Of a stretch of DNA of 64,000 nucleotides, positions 51,157 to 61,500 are shown piece by piece (position 1 is the first letter of the stretch; each line of letters starts with the position of its first letter). The stretch is taken from assembly GCA_032358255.1 (NCBI GenBank), contig JAULBX010012099.1, forward strand, positions 1 to 64,000, in the 5' to 3' direction. Made by a program: the position numbers and the translations under genes. Under the pieces are notes generated by a model. It was not told the DNA's origin and ran no database searches. It saw nothing but the letters and a program-made list of their open reading frames with translations. The DNA is from Heterotrichella gracilis. Its lineage: Eukaryota > Sar > Xanthophyceae > Tribonematales > Xanthonemataceae.

Positions 51157-54100
51157 ATGGCAGCCAGGCTGCTGACACTTGGCAGAGGACTCACCTGCCT
51201 GCTAGGGGTTGCATGGCTGTCTTGTGCAGCAGGTATCTGGCCCCCTGCCCCCCAGAAGATGGGTTTCATCATGCCAGAAGAAGTTGGCACGGCTTCGCAT
51301 GATGCAGGTGCGCGCTAGGCCTGTTCGGTTTTTCCTAGGATTTAAAACCCGCTTTAGGGTTTCCGAGGTGAGGGACAACAGGGGAGGGGTACCCGAGATT
51401 CATATGTGTGAAGTGTTGTGTATCTGTGAGATTAAAGGTCGTTTTTCATATGCACATCTACATTCAACCCACAGAATGGGTTAACTTCTGACGAGGTGGG
51501 GCGGGGGGGCGCATGTTCAGAACGGCCTTAGTGCGGTCCAAGCCAGTATACCAAATTTGGCGACTTAGTCTTACAGTTAGCTCACATAGTTCATTCAAGG
51601 CCTATTTTAGATTAGGTGGCAGGCACGTATGCACAGGCACTGATTATTGAAACGTCAGCACAGCTCTGGCAACATGCTATCTATACTAGTATTTAAACAC
51701 ATGGCAATGTCATTGTAGATTGTGAGCTCAAATCCCAAATGGTTGCAAACCTATTATTTTCACTCATTATTCAACTTGTTTACTTTCTCGCTTTTGTTTC
51801 AGCGGGCTGCTGCCAGAAGGCCACCTACCCTCCGCCCAGCCAGCCGGGCACCCCTCTACCCTCTTTCATCGTCATTGGGGTGCAGAAGGGGGGCTCCTCA
51901 TCGCTGTTCCACATACTTCAGCGCCACCCCAAGATGATCAATAGTAGCAGGTGTGCATGTGATGCATACGTAACACAGGGCATGCTCGTCCGTCGGGCAC
52001 CTTACTGTCACACTGTGTGGCCTACCATGTTGCATTGCACCATATGTGCCACATGTACATGCCCCGCAATGCCCTCCAAATGGTGTTACCGACGGTCTCC
52101 GTATACCACACATGCCCTACAATACGCTTGGGAGTGCACACAACCTGTCTAACAATCATGAGGGTGGGCCAGCGGATATAGCCGGTGCAAACAGTGCACA
52201 CATGTGCCAGGGGCAGAGGATCCATACATTCATCCCCTTGTCGACCAACTTTATTTCCCCTCTTGTCCCATTCAACCCTTCCCCTTTTCGTGCAGCGTGT
52301 GGGACGGGGCAGGCTCCTCCTGGCGCTACAAGGAGCAACAATTCTTCAACCGCCTTGACCTGAGTGACGGTGACTTCACCCGCTACCTGGAGACGTGGGA
52401 GGACGCAGCCCAGCACCTGGCACAGGTGCGCGCCACCATGCATGCTTAGCCTTTGGTTTACACCCTGCCTTTATTGTCAGGCATGCAACATGTACCCTGC
52501 TTCAATGTTCATACATGCAGGCTGGCGGCTCATTGGAATGGTATTGCAGCAATGCACACAAGCTTGGCGTGGAAGTTCATTTTAAGACGTTGATGCATCC
52601 TGCGCCGGGGACAATATTCCTGATGGGTAATGGTACTGACCAACAACTTGCAGGGCGATGTGTTGTTTGAGGATACTCCTGATTATATCCACCACGCTTT
52701 TGTCCCATGCCGAATGAAGCGGCTTTTGCCTGACGCCAGGCTGCTCATCAGCCTGAGGGACCCGGTGAAGAGGGCGTACTCAGAATACACCATGCTCCAG
52801 GTGAGGACGCGTGGCGGATCCTGGGAATTTGGTTTTAATCCAAGTTGGCCACCAAACCTGGCAGGCAAGGAAATCAAGTTGCGCGCACAGCTAGTCACCT
52901 TTTCGATAGAATAGCAACTTCTGGCATCACAACCTCCTTTTTCAGCAGCAGGTGGTGGCATGCATTGACTAAAAAGTGTATTGTCAGTGCTGCCATGGCA
53001 TTGGGTAAACTGATGATGAGCATTGGGTTCTCATGACACAAAGGGAAATGTTTTGGCCAGCCTGCCAGGCATCTTTAGCAGGCTGGCACTTGTATATTGT
53101 CAGTCAGTAAACTATCGCCCTCCAGAGACGAGGCGTGTAATTGAAGAAAAATATCAACTTGGTCAGTTAATTTCATGTGTTTTTACCATGTTCCAGGCCA
53201 AGTGCAAGGTGGAGGCCCGGGGCATGCACCGGCTGTGCGACTCGATTGCCCTGGGGTTCCTTGAGCTGGTGAAACGGGAGGTGCAGGTGAGGGCTAGTTC
53301 TCCTTTGGCATGGACATTTTAACACAAGTATACACTTTTGTGGCGGGAAGCGAGCTAAGGGACATTCCGTCCCAAGAATGTCTGCAAAAGGGCCTGTTCT
53401 TTTTTCGTTGCCATTATCCCAAATTTGCTCAGACCTGGGTCCAATGATAACACGGCTTGTATTTTGCAGGTGCTGAACCAGACTGGGTGCCTGTTCAATT
53501 CAGACCCAGCTAGCAGGACGTGGGCCTCGTGTTATAGGTGCGACTAGTGCAACAGGGCGGCATCGGTGTGCCTAGGTTCCACAGCAGTGGAGTGCCTAGG
53601 ATTTGAATGTATCAAATTTCCTGAAGCACGTGCGTTTAAAACAGCCCTGTTGAATTGTGTTGTCAAAGCCATGCCACATTCAGTATGCTTCCCGATGACT
53701 GCATCCGTCTCAGCCATGGATGTTGGGCATATGTATATCATGTCCAATGATTTCCAGCAGGTACATGACTGCAAATACATGACTGCGTTGAGACTGACAC
53801 AAAACTGCGTATTTGCAGGTGCGCTACAGGTACAGGATTCTTCAACCCGTGTGAGCACTTAGAGCAGCAGGAGGTGGATTCCAACATGCAGCAGTTCTGC
53901 CGCTCCTTCCCCCACCAGTACATCCACAACTTCGTTGCCAAGGGCCTGTATGCGGCACAGATGGGCTGGTGGCTCAGATTCTACCCCCCTGCCCAGATGA
54001 GGGTGACTTCTTTGGAAGACATCCAGCCCGACCCTGTGGAGGTGGTCAATGAGGTGCTCCAATGGCTTGGGGTCTCACCCCCGTTGCCACCCGATGTCGT

Positions 54101-54428
54101 GAACAGCGGTGTCCAATTCAACGTCGGGAACTACTCCCGCTCCCATGAGCCAGGGCTTGAGGAGGCATTCCGGCTGCTGCGGGCTGTCTATCTGAGGCCA
54201 AACAAAGACCTTCGTCACTTGCTGGGGTGGATGGGGGTGGACAGTCTGCCCAAATTCCTTGTGGAGCGCGGCACAGTCTCATCTGAAACAAACAGCACAA
54301 GGGAAGACCGACATGTGGGAGAGGCACAAGGAGGTGAGCCGGCCAGAGTGACAGGACACAATCCCAGGGTGAACTATCAACTTGAACCAGGAGGGCGAAG
54401 CAGCAGGACACTTTCGGGTATGCATTAA
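51157..54428 (+). CDS. Carbohydrate-type sulfotransferase, Golgi-anchored
   Basis: Seven exons (51157-51307, 51803-51950, 52296-52425, 52654-52800, 53197-53286, 53470-53537, 53819-54428) join in phase to 447 residues. The enzyme moves sulfate from PAPS to a glycan or protein. The N-terminal LTCLLGVAWLSCAAG is a signal anchor or peptide. The 5'-phosphosulfate loop FIVIGVQKGGSSSLFHILQR (Gly76-Ser84, Lys79) and the 3'-phosphate site LLISLRDPVKRAYSEY (Arg178, Ser186) are both complete. The C-terminal part includes FFNPCEHL, IHNFVAKGLYAAQMGWWLRF and PAQMRVTSLEDI, as in heparan-sulfate-type sulfotransferases, followed by a polar tail from about residue 400. An open segment at 52521-52626 was left out because direct joining of its neighbours keeps phase and reads LAQGDVLFED. 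Likely targets are matrix or cell-wall polysaccharides (inference). Confidence 0.88.
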
Positions 54429-55671
54429 AGGAAGCTGGGGCCTGTCAAGGGAGGAGCAGCGCAACTAGACAAGGAAGTGAAGCCAGCAGCAGAAATTAAG
54501 GAGAAATTTAGCTCAAAATTGGTGACGGGGAACTAGCCTGGCGTTTGATAGCACGCCATGTTTCCGGCAATACCTGTGTCCATGCACAAATTTGGATCCG
54601 TTGATCTGCTGTATTCCCATCCAGCTGCTGTGTCTATGACATTTGGCAATCCCTTTTGAGTAAATGCCATTCTTTCAACAAATGTAAGACCTGCCAGTAC
54701 ATCGGCATAGGCCCTACAATGTACATGGTTCAACCACGCGAACTGCGCAATTGAATTGCACATGCTGAAGTGGGTTTTTCTTTCTTTGCTCCAATATTTT
54801 TTTACGTGCATGGTGTTGGATGTTGCAAACGTAACGATTATTATTATTCTGTTGGTAATAGCAATGCATTAAAGCATTTAACATTATCTTAAATTGAGCT
54901 AAGCGCACAGTTCATCCTGTATGACCCAGACTGTCTGAGTATGGCAATGCCGTATTATGGCATAGAGTTGAAGTTATGAAAACAATACACTTTTATTTGT
55001 AAACTGTACAAGCCTTGCCCAGACGTTGAAAACTTTCACGTAACTGTGCGTGCCGCTGGGGGACATTGAATTTCCCATATGCAGAGTCTGTGTCTGACAC
55101 GTGTGCAGTACTGCCATGTTTCCCACAACTTGTCTGCCTTTGAAAGCAGGACACCAATGTTGCGCCGCTTTGCAATTTGATCGGATCACTGGATATTCAT
55201 ATATGCCGATTTGACAGTAGTCACTACCGTATACTATAACGGTTATACCACTGAATTAATGATATCATCATCCAATTCTATCACAGTTATGAATATTTTG
55301 TTCCTATTCTTAGGAGACTAGTCGTATGATATTGCTGACAAGGCAGATTAATACTGTTGCTGCAGCGCATGCGTGAGTACTTTGCCTGCAATTTTATTGA
55401 CCAATACTCAAGATATGATTTTATTGACAAAATGAAATAAATGGTTACGCTGTCTAGGCCTGGGTGAGTCAGATGAGCTGGTGGAGCTAGCGGAGTGTAG
55501 CAGTCACAGCCTGGCAGCCTGGCACTGGCCATGGCTCCCGATCATGCAATAATTACTGATAAACCGCAGGTAGTACCCCATCATCGGCACATCACAGCTG
55601 TAATCATCGGGATTTGTCCTTGCAAACTACCATTCCAACCTCAAACTTGAGAAAATGGCAGCTGGGGCATC
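54429..55671. other. Convergent intergenic region, no gene seen
   Basis: The sulfotransferase and the OEP24-like gene converge here. The sequence is AT-rich with short chance frames on both strands. The 3' untranslated regions of both genes should lie here. Confidence 0.45.
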
Positions 55672-57425
55672 TCAGATACGGTACTCCCACTCCAACGCGG
55701 CGCTGACGCGGATGTCGCTCAAGCCGGACTGGCTGGTCGCAGCGTTCATGCGCAACTGGGGACATATGGGTTGGAAGTCAGTGTAAACACAAACAGGCGC
55801 CATCACTTGAAAGCTGAAGGCAGAGGAATTATAGCAATGCATCAGGACTTTGATACCATGTATATAGTATTGTGCACATACTTCATGCAGCATGTTGAGG
55901 CCGGCATGAAGGCATCAAGCCCATACAGTCACCCTGCTACCCCAGCGCTACTGATTCCAGGATATTGCTAATAACCAGCAGCCGCTTACAGCCGCCGGTG
56001 AGTACTGAGTACTCCTCATGTGGTAGCAACATCCTGAATTATTGCAGCAATTCATCTGCAAATTTGGGCAGCTCCCAGACCTCCTTGACCTACCTTTAAT
56101 GGCCCCAGCCCGCACCCTAGTGCTGCCTCCTTGTCTTTCACCTTGTAGGCTGCCTCCACGCTGCACTCACCCAGTCGCCGGCTCATGCTCACCACTGGTG
56201 CAGAAAGCGCGATGTTGTACTTTCCCTCCATGGTCAAAAACTTGTTCACGTGCTTGCACCCCACCACCGAGGCACACGTGTTGAAGTTGTGCCTTCATAC
56301 ATGTGACGGAGGACATGTGAGAGAACATAAGAAATTACACAGGCATGCATTTGATGAGTATGTGCCTTTAGTGCACGCAAACGCCTGGTATCAAAACCTG
56401 ATGTAATCCACGTCCATGCATCCTTGCATGTACCTGCGCTGGATGTGCTCTATGTGCCAGTACAACGCACTCATCATATACATACAGTAACACTAAAGCA
56501 TGATTTGGATTACATAGGATTTTTACAGTGGACACAGTGCACACGATTGTAAAGCATTACAACCAGATGTAAAAGAAGTACCAGAATACATTGTTAACCT
56601 ACGCCATTTAAGCAGAAAGTGCCCCATGCAGTGTGTGCCTACATTACTGTGAAGGTGTTGCGCCTGTCGGTTCTCAGTTTCATATCCGCAATGATGTGGT
56701 TGTTGTTGGACATCCACCAAAACTTGGCTGTGGCTGGTTTGCCATTTACTTTTGCCCCCAGGGTCAGGTGATATGCGCCATGTGTGTGCACGCGCCCTGT
56801 CCATGTCCTTGTGGGCAGCACCCTGTAGCCTACACCGGTCACCATGCCAGCTATGCCGCCTGCACAGTAGGCAGGAGGAGATTCAATAGATTCCCAATTA
56901 TCATAATGCATGAGAAATCACTTGAGAGAGCTGACCCATGCAGGCCTGCATAAGTGGTACAGCCGGTGGGATCTTAGGGTTGACATGCAGACAAAAAATT
57001 GCACTTTTACAAGACACTTTTGTTTTTATAAAAGTTCAAGAGTCGAGAGAGCTGCAGGAGCAACTATTTGGTATAAGCATCACTGAATAATAGAGGGACT
57101 GCTGTTGCCAGGAGTCGTGGGCACAAGAGCAACGCCACTGCCATTTACCTCTAGGCTCCCAATCCGCCCCCAACACCCAGACTGGGTCGCACACATGTGT
57201 GTCGTTGGCCATGGTTAGGTCAGTGCAGTCAGTGTAGTCTGTGAATGTAGCCACCAGCTTCAAGCCATTGATGCTGGTCATGGCAGCCCCCCGCGAACGA
57301 GGCAAAGCATGCTTCCTGGAAGGCGGGTAGTGCAGGTTCTGCCGGCCTCGGTCTTGCTCCTCAGCACTTACAGATTTTACCAGGTGAAGTAGATGGAAAA
57401 AAATGTCGGAGCTATTGTCAGACAT
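55672..57425 (-). CDS. Probable outer-envelope beta-barrel pore protein, OEP24-like
   Basis: Four exons (57149-57425, 56648-56859, 56094-56252, 55672-55755) join in phase to 243 residues; the third uses an unusual AAG acceptor. The length is close to that of plant OEP24 (about 213) plus an N-terminal extension; an internal Met at SRGAAMTSINGLKLVAT would remove most of that extension. The sequence has the alternating polar/apolar pattern of a membrane beta-barrel, with strands such as GLKLVATFTDYT, HTHGAYHLTLGAKV, YNIALSAPVVSMSRR and the end DIRVSAALEWEYRI. Plant OEP24 ends with a similar alternating strand and has a TFTD-like early segment. OEP24 forms a cation-preferring metabolite channel in the plastid outer envelope. 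The assignment rests on pattern and a few short matches; another organelle porin is possible. Confidence 0.6.
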
Positions 57426-57674
57426 TATGTTTTTGTGCACTAGTGCGGGGTCCCGTGTATGTCACTGTGGGTTGACAGGCTGGCACCTGAGGGGGTAAGC
57501 GTGCCATGTGTAAGAGGTGTAAAGACTTAGTAGCTGATGTTGGAATAATAATGCACAAAAGACATACATGCACAGCTGAAAACACAAAATAATTAACTAT
57601 AAGTCAGTAAACAAACAGAAATCGTTGTAGAATGTTCTTTTAACTAAAAAAAAAGTATAGCTAGCTTGGCCAGC
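57426..57674. promoter_or_regulatory. Possible bidirectional promoter
   Basis: The OEP24-like gene and the small gene at 57675 start on opposite strands only 249 bases apart, so both promoters and leaders must fit here. AT-rich runs (for example near 57580-57600) are present but no canonical TATA box stands out. Confidence 0.3.
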
Positions 57675-59770
57675 ATGGCAGGGATCTTAGCAGGCACCAG
57701 GACGGGAAGTCAAAACTCGTTAGGAACAACCTTTGTCGATTCCAAGGCCTTTGGTTACGTAAAAAATCCTAGTAAGGGGTGGGTGGGGACTTTAAAAACA
57801 ACTGCTAACTTCAAAACGACGGTCACGTCTGGCATGCGGCGTGATTGGCGACTGCACTCAGATATTCGGTTTTGGGGCGGCGAGAGAACTGGGGAGAGAA
57901 AAAGCATAAACAAGCAGTGTATGCCAGATTTTTCTACTAGCACCTACCAGAAGCTTTACTCTCGACGGAGGGCGCCGGCAGAAGTCGGACTCCCAAAATA
58001 CGGGTAGCACTCCGGAAAACTCCGTACTCCCCTGTCAGCCCGGCTGTCAGCCCTTACGCACGAAAGCACAGGACAATCACCTATGATGGTGGACACTCTG
58101 CCTTTGTGCAGTGCACTCTAGTGTACTTCTGGCTGCTGAGGGCCTCGGTGAGGGAACGTCGTTTTGCAGCGTACCGTTTTGTAACCTATTCATTCAATTT
58201 TTTATTTTTACTTCATATTGCGCCCAACAAGAAGTTGCTGCTTGCTGGTAGTTGCACATATTATTTGCCTTTACCGGACAGGCTAATTTGTGGATAGTGA
58301 CGAGCAAATGGGTGGCGCATCCTTCGTTGCAAATTTACCTCCGTTTTATTCCATTGCTTCAGTAAGCTTGGAGTAGAGAAACCATGTTGTAAAGGCACAA
58401 AAGATCCTGTCAAGCAATTCGTCCCTACACACTTCGATACACCGCCGAATACGGGGGCTAGGTATTTGTAATGTCTTCGTTATATATTTTATTGTATAAC
58501 AGACGTACATTGAATTAATTTCGACTTTATTTACAAACTTCAGATAGATGCCCATTTGTGTGGTATATGTGGCCCATAGTATGACCGTTTGCTTCATATC
58601 CAATGTGGCTGTAGGCCCTTCAAATGCTGACCTTCAGGATGCTATAAGTGTGTTGGCAAAATTCTACAATTAAACGCTTGCTCAGAGCAAAATGCAAAAT
58701 ATGATCAATTTGGAGCTGGGTGATATCTTGCTGTTATGCAATTGCAGTGCCACTAGGCTAATCAGAGTGGCGTTGATGGGTGTGCGTGTAATGAAAATGC
58801 AGCCAATTATTTCTCGGCCTCAGCCTAGGCTGTAACTGTGATCCATACCCAAATACCGTATGGATCCTGTATGAATTCATGCAGCCCTTTATACCTGGCT
58901 GAGAACTCAGGCCTGCAGCCCACAGAGATCCTGACTGAGGTCAAGGCGCGGCAGGTGAGCGGGGGGAGCCCTGCCAGTTTATGGTTTAGTGCTTAGAATT
59001 TAGGGTGTACCATGGCGCGTTGTTCTGCTGTGTCTCCAGGATGCCTTCTCTGGTCTCCTGGGTTCAAATACCCATATAATACCCGTATGGCGTATTGAAA
59101 AAGGGTATGCGTATGATGGAACAATGGCAGGGGCACTAGGCAAGCAGTACTGGGACGTCCAAACAAAGGTACTGCACATATTTATGGTATCTGATCATAA
59201 TATCAATATTGGTAATCTTATTTGTACGTTTATCCACAAATATGGTCCTGTAAACCTGTAATCGAGTGAAAAATCACGACATGTTTTCCTGAAAAATCGC
59301 CAAGAAAATCGGCAACGATGCTAAAGCAAAATATATGCGCGATTTGGGTAAAACTTGGTGCAAAGATCCTCTTTGTTTCGAGAAAAGGCAAGATCAAGTG
59401 TCACCTGGCAACCCTGAGGAAAAATGCACACACACACACACACACACACAATGTATATTTATACAACAACATGATATTTGAAACACTCAAGACGGAGCAA
59501 CCGCGGCTCATTATAACGTTGGAGGTGTTGTTGCCAGAATTCACCCCGTGTACTAAAACGACTCTGAATTAGTGAGGCCAAAAGTGAACTACTAAAGATA
59601 CTGCATAGGTTTCCATGTATGTCAATAAAAATACTTTGGTGTTCCTCCCTGCACTCCTGCAGGGCCACACTACCTACCCACAAACATACACTATGTACAC
59701 ACAAAGGGGGCAGTCGAAAAGGAAATGGAATTCATCATCTACATGCCAATGTCCAATGCTGCAACAATAG
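57675..59770 (+). CDS. Candidate small protein, four exons, unknown
   Basis: A phase-consistent model joins 57675-57771, 58911-58954, 59040-59168 and 59663-59770 into 125 residues. The third exon is the strongest: it is open and protein-like (GSNTHIIPVWRIEKGYAYDG, then ALGKQYWDVQTK) and has good borders on both sides. The first exon starts MAGILAGTRTGSQNSLGTTF. Rich in Tyr, Thr and Gly with short aromatic motifs and no hydrophobic segment, the product resembles small ciliary microtubule-associated proteins, but I cannot match it to a family. The first intron (about 1.1 kb) is long for this window. An alternative is an unspliced 110-residue frame from 57675 to 58007. The last exon is the least certain part. 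Confidence 0.42.
59427..59450. repeat. CA dinucleotide microsatellite
   Basis: Twelve uninterrupted CA units within the last intron of the candidate small gene. Confidence 0.95.
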
Positions 59771-60045
59771 TGCAACATTTATCTTAAAATGGAGTTTTGA
59801 TCTATGCAGCCTGTCCTAAACCTTTACACAACGGAGGGCTACTTATGTGTGGTAGCAGGGCAAAAGCCTTCAGTGAACACATGAGCTACACGAGCTGAGA
59901 AGTACAAAACTATACACGCTAGGGGATGCATATTTGGCTTACTATATGAGTTTACTAAGCTGATCACATTGTCCCTTTTGAGCAAAACTACTGAGACCAT
60001 ATTTGAGATTGATTTTTTGTGGTTTGTTCCGTGTATTTACCCAGC

Positions 60046-60226
60046 GGTGCCTCGCCACTCCCGTCATTGCCCCCACTGTCCAGGTCAGGTTCAGGATGAA
60101 TTGCATTGGATCTTACACTGCTCCTACACGGGCCCTGTCCGTGCTCAATTTCCTGCATTATTTTCTGATGTCTCCAGCATGCGAGATTTATTTTCTCACT
60201 CTATTAGTCATGACTTGTGGAGTTAG
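60046..60226 (+). mobile_element. LINE 3' remnant (zinc-knuckle end of reverse transcriptase ORF)
   Basis: The plus frame reads VPRHSRHCPHCPGQVQDELH, then WILHCSYTGPVRAQFPALFS and a stop at 60224-60226. The C-x2-C-x(n)-H-x3-C pattern followed by a basic and hydrophobic stretch is the usual C-terminal zinc-binding end of non-LTR retrotransposon polyproteins. No reverse transcriptase or endonuclease part is visible upstream, so this is a 5'-truncated copy, as is common for LINEs. A short TTTG repeat (about 60273-60288) after the stop could be part of its tail. Confidence 0.5.
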
Positions 60227-61500
60227 TGTACTTAGTGTCCCAAATGTGCGCCCTTCGGCTGGGCATGTCTTTTGTTTGTTTGTTTGTATCTACTATAACT
60301 CCCTGTGATACACATGTTGTAGGTATCGGCCCAAAATCAGCCTTCTGGCAACAATAGCTTAGATGACATGCCACAAAAAGTTACACTGCGATGGCTTCTC
60401 AATCCACAGGCTGTGGGTGAGCGGCAATTATTCACCATCTTTGTGCACCATTGGGTTCATGCAGGTCATGTGCATGCGCCCAAGTTTGTTTCCATATCTG
60501 CCAGCAATTTGTATACCTAGCTAAATTGTAGCATGTGATAAGAAAAAATACATCATAATACAAATTAACCAGCACTGGTACACAGCCCAAATTGCATTGT
60601 CTGCAAGAAAACAGAAAAGTCGACATGCGGTGACAGTATTGCTGACCAGCCATTGACTGCACTTGAGCACGGGGAGTGCCAGTACCTCTGGCTATGAGGT
60701 ACCATCAGAGCTTCACTGCAGTCTGAATTCCTCACCGTGCATTAAAATCTCAACTGGATATTATACCAAAAGTATTAGATCTACGACTCAGGAACTGAAA
60801 CCTACTAGCTAAAAGCTGCTGTCGACGTGTTAAAAATGCAGGCTGCTACAAAAGCACCTGCAGAAGTTGACTTTTATCTTCAACAATTGTCAAGGACATG
60901 TAATATGCACCTACAGTGCAAATCATGCTGATCACCTGAATTTTACTAGTTTCTCACAACTATTACTTGCCCGAAATAGTTGATCATAGTTTTCAAATAA
61001 AAAAATAGTCAAAATGGGTTCCCAGGGCACAGGCCAACTGGGTCAACCGGCTAGGTTCACATAGTATCAATTGCCTCCCTGGCGAGAGAGGTGCCATCAA
61101 TATCTATCCAGGTACACTTTTATCGAATGCAGATTGAAGGGGGTTTGAAACAGCCAATTGCAAATCATTCTAATCATTATTTGATAAAATATTTAAAAGC
61201 TGCACACGCATGAGATAGACGCGTAGGGTGGTTACTTTGGCAAGCCCTGGTTCATGATCTAAAAGAGATATTAACCTCACTAACCGCAGCCACCAAGTTG
61301 GGTTAACTTTCAAGTTTCAAATACTTGCACAGCTTGCAGCCATTTTGCAATTTTTGTCCTGCATACACTCCACCAGTAATGGATGTTAAAATGGATTGGT
61401 AAAGGTTACTATTGGCTGCTCGCTCAATTCCCTCTTCCAACGCCTCTCTCGTGCTCAGACTTCAGTAAGGCAAGGTCTATTAATGTGGCTAGCTGCTTGG
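60227..61500. other. Intergenic region, no gene seen
   Basis: AT-rich sequence with short chance frames only. It should contain the 3' untranslated region of the rhomboid gene at its right end and the tail of the LINE remnant at its left end. Confidence 0.45.

Noticed and set aside
52521-52626. Possible extra sulfotransferase exon
   Set aside because: It is open and has an acceptor, but no donor keeps phase into the next exon; skipping it gives a clean join.
59045-59085. tRNA-like GGTTCAAATACC sequence
   Set aside because: No acceptor stem or D-arm can be folded around it and it lies in a coding exon.
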